NCBI GenBank assembly: GCA_020055645.1 | Contig: CM034549.1 | Coordinates: 6,572,001-6,636,000, forward strand | DNA length: 64,000 bases | Direction: 5' to 3' | DNA from: Tomocerus qinae | Lineage: Eukaryota > Arthropoda > Collembola > Entomobryomorpha > Tomoceridae | In this document: in pieces, positions 1 to 13,761 of the stretch | Layout: each line of letters starts with the position of its first letter | Position numbering within the stretch: position 1 is the first letter of the stretch | Program-made: the position numbers and the translations under genes | The notes under the pieces: model-generated | Databases searched by the model: none | What the model saw: the letters and a program-made list of their open reading frames with translations, nothing else | What the model was told of the DNA's origin: nothing

Positions 1-1322
1 TGACTTAGCCCTATGTGCAATGTGCAATTGACAATTGCAATTTCAATGTTGTGTTGTTCAAGATTGTCGTGAGGAGATTTTTAATTAGGCAAAATGTTTT
101 CGACATAAAGGCTAAGGTAAACGAAAGTTGAGATTGAACGGTAATGTGATATTCATAAGCTGTATTAAATAAGCCTAAAGTACCAACTAATGTTACATTA
201 TTACAACTCTTTTATTTGACTTATGACATATGACAATGTTGTTTGCCCTACACCGCCTGCATTTGCAGAATGAATCTCTATTAGCACTTGAATTATATAA
301 CATTTGCCATATCTTACATTTTAGTAGCCTCTAGCTTGGGGCATTGTGTGAAATTAAAAGCTTACCTGTTTTTTCTAGGTTATAGTTTTCATCTTTAAAA
401 GCAATGCTCCTATACATCTAACGTATTTACCCACACTATTATCAACCTTTTGTGGAATAAAAGTGCTGCATATATTACATACGTATATTTCTACGAAACC
501 ACTAATAATGCTTATGTTATTATTTTCTTGGAAAGTACACATGCTAATGTCAAAAATCAGTAGCACGAGGAACAAAGGAAAATGCACAACATTTATGTAA
601 AACGCAAGGGCGTCATTTTTGTATACTTATTATTTTGGTCATTGCCAATTTTTGTTGTGCAAATAATCATGCCACAATATTTATAAGTGATTGTTTTAAT
701 CCGATTCGTTTAAGCTAATAAACTACGCAAAAAACAAAGATAAAAATATTGACATTACTAAAAGAGTAATAATTAATTTCCCTCTTCACCCTTTGCTAAT
801 TTTTAATTGACTTTACGAATACAAATTACAAAATAAACTGTAAATGAGAGTGGAAACAATTTTAGGTACCACCAACTGCTATAAAAGCTTTCATGAGTTT
901 GTGGGTGGTCATAAACAACTATTAAAATTTCTTCACCTGTATAATGGATGGTAAAATTATACTATAGTATGCAATATTGCAACAACAACGGCTTTGCATT
1001 AATTTTGGCTAAATTTGTTTGTCTCACATCACATGCACGCTTGCATTGCAAGATACTGCAAACTGCAATGGGTTATCTTGACATTCTATACTGTACAGTA
1101 CATGTGTCTAATCATAAATAAATTCTTGACCCTTTTGGAATAAAATCTTATTGATTTGATTAGCTAATGTCAATAACTATCCATAGTCATTCCTTCCTTA
1201 CACTTCCATATTAATTAATAAGAGGGATACTTTTTGAAACTGTGTGTCAGCGTCAGCAGGTGTGTAACAGTAAACAGTAAATATTATTTTACTAGGATTA
1301 ATTGTTGACAGAAGATGATTAC
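1..1322. other. No recognisable exon; probably intron of the SEC14-like gene
   Basis: A+T-rich sequence downstream of the third coding exon of the minus-strand SEC14-like gene. I searched the minus strand for the continuation of the CRAL-TRIO domain and saw none. A candidate donor (gtaag on the minus strand near 365) has no convincing coding sequence before it. Confidence 0.5.
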
Positions 1323-1697
1323 CTTTCTCAGCATGATTTCAGCTTTATCCAGGTCAGCACCGTAAACTGAAATGATGAAGTATTAATAAAGTGTGTCAAT
1401 TAAAAAATATGTAAGAGGAGGTATGAAAAATAATCTCACATCGAATCCAACGGATAAGAAACTCATCGCTTCGGTAACATTTGTCATTGAGGATTTCATC
1501 CAGACGATCTCTCAGCTGGAAGGTAAGAAAATGACTTTTATTTTCCTCTAATGATTAAGCTCTAATCATACGTTGGAAAAGAAGGGACATTTTTATATGG
1601 GAAGATCCACCTAAAGAAGTGAAAATAGCAAGAAAAAGTGTCTTACATCGTCGATGAGAGTCTTTTCGGCGTCAGTGATGGCAATGCCCTTCGCCAT
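1323..1697 (-). CDS. SEC14-like / CRAL-TRIO lipid-transfer protein, N-terminal exons only (partial)
   Basis: Three coding exons are visible: 1647-1697 (ATG at 1697, 17 codons), 1440-1515 and 1323-1366. They join in phase to 57 residues beginning MAKGIAITDAEKTLIDD, then LRDRLDEILND, FLIRWIRF and YGADLDKAEIMLRK. The run of 'FLIRW..' followed by 'DLDKAE.MLRK' is the hallmark of the CRAL-TRIO N-terminal helical domain of SEC14-like proteins, which bind and transfer hydrophobic lipids in the cytosol. Donors are gtaag, gtgag and gtaat; acceptors are normal. A strong donor near 1795-1796 (gtaagt) suggests a non-coding first exon further upstream, with the acceptor around 1720-1730. The lipid-binding CRAL-TRIO domain itself is not in the window: I found no further exon down to base 1, so the next intron exceeds 1.3 kb. 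The family call is firm; the exact orthologue is not. Confidence 0.75.
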
Positions 1698-1797
1698 TTC
1701 ACTCTGGCAGCTGATTTGCAAGTTTTCACAGATGACCAAGAAAACGAGTCACTTTTCAAGTCGTACGACGATAGCTGAGGGCTGGTTTCTACTTACG

Positions 1798-4700
1798 TGG
1801 AAAAACAACAATAAATCGTTAACTGATAACGGAGACCGCTATTTTTAAATACATGGAGATTTTTGGGAGATTTTCTGGACGGAGTCGGAGGAGTAGACAC
1901 GAGTCAGACTCGACTTGATCTCTATACTAAATGCGAGTGAATGTGCATCGCCAAAATAAAAACTATCGTTTTGTTTCAGTCCTCCCTCTGACTCTAACTG
2001 TACATAGTAGTGGAAAGAGTGTCTACTCCAAGTAAATGACTGAGAGGTAGCATTATTATAGGGAATAGTGAGTGAGTGAGTGATTATATTCCTCTGACTA
2101 CATAAGACGTTAGCCTGAGTAAAAGGAAAAACGAGTTGCGTTGCATGGAATTTCATACACAACAAAAGATTACATAGAAAGAAAGAGGAATTGCATTCAC
2201 AAGATTGCACACAATTGACTTACACGCTTTTCTATTGATATTCAACACGGTCCCTACACACAAACACCTCAGACACATTATTGTCATGCCCCCTCCACCA
2301 ATACATTAAAAGATACAGATTACTATTACAAAATTGAAGAGCATGTTGACTTATTGACACTCTCTTGCTTCAACTAAACACTCGAGCCAAATATTTGGAA
2401 GGATATAATTTTAATTTAAATACTAAGGTTGGGCTAATCTTATTTATTATCTGCACCAGAAATATCTTCCATTTATGGGCAGGTATCCATTTTTCATCTG
2501 CAATTAAAATCTAACCATGATAATAAAATTACATAGGGGACAATTTTATTATACATGTTTTAGCAGTCTTTCAAAATGCTCCTGAAAAGCCTCGGAAAAT
2601 GATTTCGCGGGTTCTAAAACAATTGAAAATATATTGATTGAGAATTGTTGGAATAGTAATTGCTTAATTTAGTGTCCAGTAATAAATTCACTGGTTAGAG
2701 GCGCTAAAGCTAAAATAATTTGAAATAGTTATTAAAAAGCTTTATGTATAATGCATCATTGATTGAGTGAGATACGGATCTACATAAAACCTTAATTCCT
2801 TCCTGTAAAATTGGAAATAAATTACATCACATTTTAATCTACTAGAGTATAATATTATGCAAAAAATTATGCTAATCTTATGAGATATTTAATTACTAGT
2901 ATTTTTGTAATTGACCAACCAATATTAACTAATTTAAAAGTTTAGTCTTTCTTGGAATCCTTGCAATTGTAAGTATTAAGATAGACACATAATTTATGTA
3001 CTTGGATAAGATAACCTTAGCATGTGTAAAGATTATTTACTACGCATCAAGAAATAATGGCAAAGTAAGGGCGGGCAGACAATGACAGTCGTGATTCATG
3101 TTGACACTGCTTAGTATTCATGTTCGAATTATTTCACACATATTCCATCGCATGCCCCATCGCCAAGTCTAAATAAATGATTGCTATACAACGTGTACAA
3201 GATATTAAAAGTTGGTTTGTCCGAAACAAATGCGTAACATGCGTTTGTGTTAGGCAATATGCAGCAGATGAATGTTAATTCAATTTGTTAAAGGTACGCT
3301 TAGTGCAAAACTCCTTCGCAGTAGACTGTAAACAATTTATGCACCTACCTCTGTGCAATGTTAAACTGTGGAATTAAACCAAGCTAAGTACTTTTTCTCG
3401 GTAGTCAATGACGTACTTCTACTGTTTATAAACAATTGCAACAAATATAATTACTGGATAGTTAGTAAAGTGCAAATGTGACCTTAGCTGATGAAGAACA
3501 TACGCTTCGTGCTAAAATTATTGACCTTCTATTCTTAGATTTTTAATGAAGCATTGAAGACAGAAAATTGGAGGTGTGATGCACGAAAATAAGATATCAA
3601 TGCAAAGTAAAATTGAGAACAAAAGTAGGTTAAATGTCCCAACGAACTCTGTAGTAGAATTTATGTATAAATGGCTAAATTATAAGGATTTTAGTTACAT
3701 GCAATAGTAGTCAATGAATCACCAGATTTGTATTATTTCGTTCATTAAAACACAGACTCGTCTCTAATAAGATGTAATCCTTGTTGTGTAGTACAAAACC
3801 TTAGATTGGAGCACGACGACCACAATTAGGATTGGTAAACTTGAGAAAGAGCAAAAAAGAGAGTATTTACTCGACTTAGTGTAAAGCAAAGAGCAATCAA
3901 ACGTAGAGCGAAACCAGTTTGTCAAGAAGAATTTGGGACAATGCAATGAATGTTAAGAAATACACAATCGTACAAAGAACTTTGTTATTGCTACTCTCCT
4001 TCCAACTACCTATAAGGGCTATTCAACTTTTCTATTTAACTATTTACACTATTATATGCTCCATCATCTATAATAATATTCTATCAACTCAGAATATCAC
4101 ACCAGCTTACTATTATTTAAATTTACTCAATGTTAAACAAGCACCAACTTCAAGCAAAATAAAATATTTTTAAACGGTTAATTTTAAGCCTTATTCTTAC
4201 ATCTGTGTTAAAAATTAAATTTGTACCCACTATTCACTACTCTCCTATCACAATCTATAGTTTCGGGGGGACCTAACATTTCATAAAAATATTTAATTAT
4301 ATATATTGGCGCGTAGCGCGAAACATTTTTACATTTTTTGACGAAAATGAGTCAAAAATAACCTAAAATTTATAGAAAATCGCGCGGATCGCGAAATATT
4401 TTCCTATTTTGAGAAAAATTTGTTTTTTCTTGGATTTCGGGGGCGGCTTCGGCCCGTAAAGCGCCCCTCATCAATACGTCCTTGAATCTATATATTATAC
4501 TCTTGTCACCTGTCATTGTATAAAACCCACATAATATTATAATCATATATCTGTCGAGTTACTTTAATTCTACTGTCCTGCCTGTAATATGTCTACAGTC
4601 TCGACAGTCTGCCTTAGAATGCTGTACATTGTCACTGTTAAGAAGAGTAGGTATACAAATATATTATTTTATAGGGATGCTTTGCCGATTAATAATATGT

Positions 4701-7700
4701 AAATTTTTAAATTGTAAATAAATTGTAATTTAAGCAATTTAACTTGCTGTAATAATTGATCCAAACCCAGAGGTAGTTATCTCCTACACATCTCATTTAA
4801 TTAATTTATTATCCATTAATTCTTAGGCTTAGCAATTAAATTAAAGTACGATTTACTATTCCAAAAAATTTCCCTTTTTAAAAAATTGACGTAATATGGC
4901 AATGTTGTTAAAAAGTAATTTGTACATACATGAAAGAAATGTGTATGTGAGTGACAGTACAGACTAGCCAATAAGTTCAAGTTAAATGTTAATATGCAAT
5001 CGCAGTATCATTTTTTGCGTAAATAACGTAACTCTCTAGAAGAAAGATTGGCTATATAGCTTTATTGAAAAGTATTTAGTGTTTAGGCAATGTCTGCGTT
5101 GTTAAGAGTCAACTCGAGTCAACCAAATTGTTACATTGCACTTTACATCAAAACAAACCACATAACAATGAAATGCACATGCTCATTCACTCGGTCACTG
5201 TACTCCTTATTTACAATTATTATTACCTACAATAATCTGTAATCTGCAGTCAATAATGTTATATACTCCATCATTTTATATATCTGTATAGTCTCTATAC
5301 GTACAATTATGTATTATACAACTCAGTGCACACCACATTTGACCACATAGCATGAAATTATAGCAATTCAAAATGGCTAATATACTATAAGTGATATATG
5401 GAAATGAATGAAAACTTGCATTTGTACGATTGAATACTTCCTGCATGCATTACAATTCTACTGCCAAAGAATTTTACTAACAGAGAGCGGATAGGCATTC
5501 CTTAGATTTCCTATAGCAGAGAATTGAAAAATACTTTCTAAAAGTAATGCCCGCATGCGTTATTTGCAAAAACCTTAACCGTTAGTGAATATGATACCTC
5601 AAAATAAAATTACCTTTAAAAATAATTTTATGCGATCATTAAAACGTGCTGTAAATTTTGGAATTCATTTTTATCTCTATTTTACTTATTTCTTATTTTA
5701 AACATTCTTTTTAATTTAATGCATTAAATTTTTTATATAATTCTAATAAATGGTTTATTAAAATTTTTAAGATTTTTCAAATAATTTTTACGATAATGTA
5801 TGGCCACCTACGTTATTTTGTAGTAATTCAGCAAATATATATTTATTAGCATAGATTAATTTATTTTTCTTTGTCCTTTAAAAATCATTTTACAAATTAA
5901 AATAATAATGCTTGAATTTTGACATATATATCCGACGTCTGTATATTAGTGAATATACATAACAATGTTATGTGCAATGTGCATAGGGCATGTTAGTAGA
6001 ATATTCTAATATGTATCTACAGTACATGAATGAATGTCTTGAATATTGATTATTAGTAAATCTGCATGCAATATGTTTTGAATAATAATCTGAATAGACG
6101 CTTACGAGATTACTAGTAATTTCTGCTAGTAATTCAATGAATGAGAATGAAATAATGCGTACTCATTGATTGTCGATATGTCGACATTGGATACAGCTGA
6201 CTGAACTAATTACGACTTTATAACACTGTCCATTTTCGAATGTATCATTTTAAATGCGTTTGCAACTTACCCTCATAAATTGAACATAAAAAATGAGGTA
6301 AGTTAGCTATTTGAAGTAATTGAGGTGATTCTGTAAGCCAAAAGTGGAATCCCATAACTATTTTACACGATTTCCTAGACAGGTTATGCAAGATATTTTT
6401 TATATCCACCTGTGTAAATAAATAGGTGAGGAACTTGTTAGACAAATATACGATAATATAAATAACGTGATGATAATAATATTATTTGTTGGCTATATGT
6501 AAGGACGTGGAGTTTGTTTGACCAATAATTAGTGATTTTTCAGAAGATATCTGCTATTTGAGAACTAGAACGGGATTTTGGATCAAGGCTACTAGTCGTC
6601 GCTACGGTATATCAATTACATGTGTAAACCTACACAGAAAAGGTAAATAATTAGCTCTCGATCGAGTGACTGACTACCGGTATGTTCTTGTGCATAATAT
6701 TTCACACTCGCCTGCCTCGTTTTCTTTTCCTTCACAACTTCTATCCATCTTCAGAGGGTCATCGTGCTATCGTGAGCCTTTTTATTATGCCTTAATCAAA
6801 ACGAATATCTTTAAGGATGGTTTAAGGATAAACTACCTACTCAACTATTATTGTCTTAATAATAGAATAAAAAGACACGTTTAAGTAACTACATCCACTA
6901 TAAGACTTGAAGGTGTTTTTCAGATATTCATGCATACTACCCAATAATTATCAATCAAGATAACCATTTATATTCCTACTTGTCCATGAAAAATACTTTA
7001 AAATAGAATGATCAGTCCGTGGCCCCATATTTATTTCGCAAAACGAAAATTAATACAATCCACAGCCATGTCAATTCCCCTAGAACTATTTCTAGACAAC
7101 CAAGCCAATGTTCCTCTAGAAAATGTTTTACATTATGGAATTAAAGAAACAAATCAAATTCAATCAATTCCGCACTTGGAATAAATAAAACCAAATCATC
7201 ACCTAGAATAAATAATTAAATAAGGTCAATTTGGCACAACCGTCAATTTGACAACCGTAGTAAATATTTTGAAATAAAAATATCAAATCCTGAAATAATA
7301 AAAATATTTTGATGTAGTTAAATAAAATAAAATAAATTAAATTCTGAAATAAACAAAATAAATTCACATCGACACTTTGCCCTAAAAGTTATACAAGTTC
7401 AATTTTGCACAATGAAATAAACAAAACAAATTCAATATTGACCCTGAAATTTCGAGTAACTGATTAACTAAATCATGCCAATTAGTTTATACTTGGAGCT
7501 TGAATTCTTAAAAATAAATTCAATATCACAATAGGTATAATATTTAAACCAAACCTTATTTTCAGAAAATATTATTCCAAAGAAAATTTTCAAGAGCAAT
7601 GTAACTAAATAATTTACGCGTTTTGAATAATTATCAAACCTTTACCAATCTTACTCTTATATGTATATTACATTTTTCATGTTTTTAATACGGCATCCAT

Positions 7701-8868
7701 CCATCATGTTTTAAGAAGAGTTTGTCGCAATGAAAATAAATTAAGAAGATACCCAATGAATGAAAATAATAATTACAGACAGTAAATTATTGAACACAAT
7801 AAAAAATGCCAGATAGAGATAGAGATATGAGAGCAAGATCAGAAGTTATTGGGCGACATTAATAAATAATCGTTATTAATGCAAATCCAAGGAGCATGCT
7901 TTGTTTTGGGAATTTAATAGCCTTATAAGACGAGGAGAGTATACACTAGTTAGATAATTTTGCAATTAGATATTATAAATTATAATCTGGTTGCGTTATA
8001 TGTAATCTACTATAAATGGTAACTCAAAGGTAACCTTATTATTGCTGGTTGATTGCACATCAAGCGTGCAAAAACTGCGAGAACATTTCCACTGTCTAAA
8101 TACTAAGTAGAATGACCCTTTCTCATCGTCAGATTTACAATTATGTGTAAACAAGGAAGAAGTCTGTGGTCGTTGTTTGCATCATTTATGAAATTAAATA
8201 AAAGATGACTAACTAAGATGATTGATTTGCTATGCATGTTGTCACTCACACACACACTAAACTACTATGTACTTTCCTACACGAATCAAACGAAGTTAGC
8301 AAAAAATTAACCGCAGTGGCTCTTTAAACTCGTTTATATTTCATTACCTTCTCATTTGACTACAATCTTTTCTGATTTCTGTTGAACTTGCCATTACACT
8401 TGTTACACACGAAAATGACAAGACAAAATAATATAAACAATCGTAAAAAATGTCCTAAATAAGGAATTTTAGGCGCATTGTTTTACAAAATGACATCAGA
8501 CATCTAGAAATAATATTATAAGCAAGTAAAAAGCTTTAAAAAATTTAAATAGTACATTTAGTAAACTTGTAGCAATATGGGCCATTTGTAACCGGAAATC
8601 TTTGTTGAATTTTATTTTTTGGCGAATTTATTTGACAGATGACATGATAAACTTTTTTGCAGAAATAAAATCTCGGTGTATTTTTGATTATTTTGATTTA
8701 GTCCTGATAGTGATCAGAAAAATATTTATTTGGCATTTGAAAATAAATGGGTAATCTAAGTAAGCAATAATATTATTTGATAAAACGTACAAAAATAAAT
8801 TCTAGTGTTCGAAAACAGTAAATAAATAGTAAATGTCTAATAATTGTTAATACTACTTAATAGTATAT
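1798..8868. other. Long stretch without recognisable genes
   Basis: A+T-rich DNA between the SEC14-like gene and the Patched-related gene. The few open frames are short, A+T-driven, often lack an ATG, and show no recognisable domain. The only distinct structure is the G+C-containing repeat-like block at 4263-4480. The part nearest 1800-2300 probably holds the 5' untranslated exon and promoter of the SEC14-like gene. Confidence 0.5.
4263..4480. repeat. Dispersed-repeat-like block with CpG-rich palindromic motifs
   Basis: Inside very A+T-rich DNA, this block carries short CpG-rich self-complementary motifs: GGCGCGTAGCGCG near 4309, TCGCGCGGATCGCGA near 4379, and GGGGCGGCTTCGGCCCG near 4440. 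A+T-rich spacers containing gaaaat/attttc separate them. Abrupt CpG-rich inverted motifs on an A+T-rich background are typical of a short non-autonomous transposon or SINE-like copy. I saw no second copy in the window, no clear target duplication and no coding capacity, so the family is unknown. Confidence 0.4.
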
Positions 8869-11800
8869 TTATAAGCGCGAACTTTCAATCTGTTTGAGTT
8901 TGAAAGTTTTCCGAGCAGTAAACAAAGAAAATCGCTCTGGTTTGAAAATAGAGAGAAGAACTGGGATAAGAAAAAGGCCATGGAAGACAGCAAAGACCAT
9001 CACAAGGAAGACAACTTTGAAAAAAGTGTTGAAAACGTAGGATGGGACTAAATAGAGGGAACACACTCCGATGATTGAAGATAAACCTCCTTGCAAAATC
9101 GGAAGTCCCAGGGAGTGCATAGTGTCCTTGACACGATCTTCGGATTTGTCATACGGACTACTCATATAGGCGTAGCTGACATGAGCGGAGAAGTCGACGG
9201 AGAACCCGATGCACATTATTAGACACAACACAGAAATTAAATCTAAACTCACATTCCAGAGTGAGAGGAAACCAATGATCCCGAACTCGATAGACACAAT
9301 GCTGAAGAACACAAAAACAGAGCTGAGGAAACTCGGGATGAAGATAATGGCAACTATCATCACAATCACAGCTGCAATGCTGACAAGAGTCAGCGTCAAC
9401 TCTCGGATGACGATGGCCTGATCAACGTAAGCAAACCAAGGATGATAGACGGTGACATTGAAGTTCTTTTCATTTAGAGCAATTTCCCTGGCATTCAGCA
9501 ACATGTTTTTCTCCGTGTTCGCATCCCAAACTTGTTTAGACTGAATAATGTAGCGGGTAGCTAATATCTTTGAGGAATCTTCGTTGAAAAGTATATCTTC
9601 AGAAATGTGCATGTAATCCCGTAAATAATCTTCTCGAAGAACACGATTGAATTCTTTTTCGTTCGTAATGTTGAAATTGAAAAATTCATCGTAATTTTCG
9701 ATATACCGAGTAAAATCTCGAAGCCAGTTTTCCATGTACTCTTCCGTCAACCGATCCATATTCTTGAAATTATTCAGTAGATTTTGTACTTGGTCTTGAG
9801 TTGATTTCTGGGAGTAATCCAACGGCGTTGTAATTACAACCTATAGAAAAGATTTTATAATTTTAAATTCAATCATTTAAAAATACCAAATGATGAAATG
9901 ATTCAGTTACAAATGATTCCAGTATTACATACCTGGAAACGGTAGGGGTATTCCCGGAAGTATGTATCTTCTTTTACAACAAAGTCCCACATGTACGAAT
10001 CAGAGCGAACTAGTTTTTCTCTTTTGAGACCCTCCTCAAGTTTTGTCAGGCCCCACAAAGAAATCAAAATGTATACAAGAAATACAAGAATCACGGATAT
10101 CTTGACGATTTTTTTATTTAAAAATGGTGCAAAGGTATCCCGAAAGAAACACATTACTAAATTTTCATGGGCATCTTCAGTATTTCCTGGATCTTTTGAG
10201 TCTGTACCACCAACCATGAAAAATTTTGAAATTTTTGACAATTTCTCTGCAAAACACAATTAAAAATGTATTAAGCTTAATAAAGAGTTAACTAATTACA
10301 CTTGTCACCCTAGAAAAACTATTTAGAAGTTAGTTTTTCCGCCCAAAAAGTACAAATATTTATTTTTAGCTACAGTTAAATAAATAATTGTATTATATTC
10401 ACCTGCTTTTGACTTTGGAATGGCCTTTTTCCAAAAAAATACCGAATGCATATTTTCTGCTTCATAGTAGCCACTCAGTGCCAAAGTTCCCCCGAAGAAA
10501 AACACATGACAAATATATATTCCCAGAACTAAAAATATTTAAAATTATTTCCACAGATTAATTATCTACTCCGGTGCAAGCAAGGCTATTAGAAGAAATA
10601 CCCTCCGGTGTATCGTAAACGTAAGTACAGATAGAGTAAATAGAGAATGCAATACCTGAAGTTCCAGCATATGCTGAAAATAGCCGTATACTTGGTGTGG
10701 GTGAGAGAAGTCCAACATAGAAAGACAGCATGTCTGCAAGAGTTGTGACAGATAATGAGATTAAATATAAGATAATTATTATGGAAAAGTGATTATGATG
10801 TAACTTGTATCTGATTCACAGTTACCTGTCAAAGTTGTGATAGTTATGGACCTGAAATTGGAAAAGAGAGCAACAAAACATTAAATAAGCATATTAGGTC
10901 ATAGGTATGGAAATAAAATTGGTATATAGGAACATATTTGAGTAAAAATAATTTGAAGGTATCGTATATATTTACACTGCAGCATCCGAGTAACAATGAG
11001 CCATACGAATATGCACTGGATCTTTGGAAGATGTTCTCCACCAACTGGCCATCATCACAAAGGTGTCATCTAATTTGAAAAAAAATACTTACATAAGGTA
11101 AATCAACCAATAGCGAATTCGGGTCTTTGGTTAAAGTATTTTGACACTTAGAAATTTCATAGAACCGGCAGAAGATTTTTAAGGCTTTTCTTAACTTACC
11201 AATACCAATTCCTGGAAAAATAAAAAAAACATTTAGAAACAGTTCCACCACATTAAATTAATATTAAGCAGTAACTCAAGATGATGGAACTTTAAACTTT
11301 TGAAACAAACCTAAACAAATAAACGGGATAGCAAGGTTGATGGCGATGAAGCTGACATTAAGATAGCAGAGAACTCCACAGCCGGCAACTGTACCCATAA
11401 GAGCACTGAAAATTCCCATAAGGCCGACCCACGGTTTTGACTTGACCCAATCGCCGGTCATGGAAGTGATGACGACAAATGTATTCATGAGAAGGATAGT
11501 AGCGGAAAAGTAAGGGATGACAGAAAAGGCGTTAATCTCCTGTTCCCTTTTCAGGGAGTAGTAAGTCAGTCTGTACACTTTAATATGCTGCCACATTTCA
11601 TCAGCTGTTTCCAAACTTTTGATGATTTCCGCTTCCCACTTCTCTCCCCTGAAATAAAATAATTTTTAATTCACACAACCACATTCACAGACGAAAATGT
11701 ACAAGTGAGATAAAGGACCTTTTGTTCTCCTCTTCTGTATCATCGACCACAAAATAATTTAGCACGATAGCATCAACACTCTTCACATTAAAGGTAGATC

Positions 11801-12462
11801 CATTTTCAAACTCAATTCCACCAAAATTGTGGGCTAAGATGTAAGTTTTGAATGTAATTGGGTCAAACATGACGGGATAACTTAATTTTAATGATCCTTC
11901 TTCCACTTTGTCAACGATAGTTCCCATTTCTAAGAAATCATTCGAATAACAGTCTTGCTTCCACTTGGCACAAATCGTCGTGTAATTATAAACGTTATTT
12001 TTCCACTCAACAGTTACATTTTGTAAGTAGTCATCCAATTTTAAAATTTCGTCCCAGATTTTCTTCCGCATCAGTGATTCGCCATCCTGGGCCATGACAA
12101 TCACACTGAACCCCAAATAGACCCAATATTACTTTAACAATTAAAAATTATTGAAATGAATTGAAACCTTTAAAAATCTCTTACCGAGCAAATCGTCCCG
12201 GGGAAGTTAATCTGGACGGTGTAAATCTTTCGTGGGTTTTCTGAGGAAAGTATTTCTCGATGATTCCCTTCTCGTCATGACTTTTGCCATTTGTAAGGGT
12301 GAAAAGATATTCGACGTCATTGTCGTAGTTGAGACGCACAAGCCCAGTGGCCAAGACTAGAGACAAAACAGTTGGGGCTATGATAAAATATTTGGGGTAT
12401 TTGCCAATGAGTGAGCCGAGTTTGTAGAACGCTGCACTTAACTGTTTATTAACTAGGCCCAT
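8869..12462 (-). CDS. Patched-related (sterol-sensing-domain, RND-type) membrane protein
   Basis: Ten exons join in phase to 874 residues: 12185-12462, 11719-12105, 11311-11648, 11200-11211, 10976-11069, 10826-10851, 10656-10733, 10403-10528, 9933-10246, 8869-9840. Start is MGLVNKQLSAAFYK with the first membrane segment at about 25-46 and a large luminal/extracellular loop behind it. The sterol-sensing domain follows (exons 3-8), with GIGIDDTFVMMASWW at about 335-349 and SITITTLTD. The second half repeats the layout, with GFSVDFSAHVSYAYM at about 763-777. GxxxD motifs in both halves are typical of the RND transporter superfamily to which Patched belongs. Length and layout match the Patched-related (Ptr / PTCHD) group better than Patched itself, which is longer. 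The expected role is sterol or lipid handling at a membrane, by homology only. One exon is only 12 bases. No disabling change was seen. Confidence 0.9.
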
Positions 12463-13761
12463 TCTAAAAATCGAATTTTACTTTCCGATTTGAGTGCAAA
12501 AACGATGTGCACTCTACAAACATTTTCCTAGCACTGTAGCTCAATAGGAATTAAATCTTTGACTTGGCCATTATGACTTAATTCAATAGACTCATTTTCA
12601 ATTCTCTCGTTACCATTTCACCCATCCTCCCACGACTTCAAGCAAGAGACATAATAAACGTAATAAAGTAGTTTATTTAGTATCTTGTTATTATTATAAT
12701 TTAAGTGTGTCTGTTGAGAATAAAAAATTCTGTCAATTGGATCATGGTTGCCGATTAGTGAAGTTGACTTTGTAAAACCTTATTTCTAAATAGTAGAATA
12801 TTCCTTATTATTCCTGAAGGATGTGAATTAGAATTAATAAGATATTTACACTAGTCACACCAGTTTACTTATACTATTTATATATTGGGACAAGGGCAAG
12901 GTCTCTTCACAGGCTCTAGCTACAATAATAATACACAAAATACATATAAATTGTTTACACATGAGAAATTTTTATAGATAAGCTTTGTTATTCAATTATG
13001 CATTTGAGTACAGCATATTATTTATAGGTAGTCGACGCATTTTATAGGGTTAATGAATAAAATTGAGAGTTAAAGGAACGTTCTCTTTACTTCTTGTTCA
13101 CACGCAGAAATACATAACATTATTTTAATAGTGTCATGTCCACGTTCATTTCATGCTTCAAGTTTGCTATACTTAATGCTTTCAGTTCATGTTACTTTAA
13201 ATTTTGCCTATTACATACGCTACAATTTCACGATTATGTAATTTAATGCACTAAATTCCTTAACAGCCTTAAGCATAATCATAATGTACTCAGCACTCAG
13301 ACATGCAGATAGTGCCATGTTTTATGTATATGAAATATTATACCTACCTAAACATTAAAGGCAAGTGTAACAACTAGATTATCAATTGCTCCATTTAAAA
13401 TAAAATAAAATCCCACGCTCTCAATTCATCTGCTCGTTGAGGTCTTAATTTATTGTTTTCTCTCGCTAATTACAATTCATCAATTACTATTGGACAGTAT
13501 TTTATTTAGCACCACATTATGTTAATGACCCAGGACCTTACCCCAAAATTAATCACAATTAATTCATTTCCTTTGAAATACATCCTAATAAAATAGGACT
13601 ATAATAGGATTGCCTTATTACAATTGCAGTGACATTTAAGAAATAGACTGTTATCCCAAATAAAAATTAAGAGTGATGCAATATAATTTAAAATAACTAA
13701 AAAAGGTTAAAAAGATAATTTATGATTAAAATTAAAACTTCTCCCGTCCTCCGATGTTAAT
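12463..13761. other. Intergenic, no gene recognised
   Basis: A+T-rich spacer between the start of the Patched-related gene (minus) and the stop codon of the cuticular protein gene (minus). It must contain the promoter and 5' leader of the former and the 3' end of the latter. I could not point to a TATA box or a polyadenylation signal with confidence. Confidence 0.5.

Noticed and set aside
366..420. Candidate next exon of the SEC14-like gene ending at a GTAAG donor
   Set aside because: The minus-strand translation does not resemble a CRAL-TRIO domain, and no matching acceptor gives a continuous frame.
1845..2210. 121-codon minus-strand frame upstream of the SEC14-like gene
   Set aside because: Low-complexity composition, no domain, and it overlaps the probable non-coding leader and promoter of that gene.
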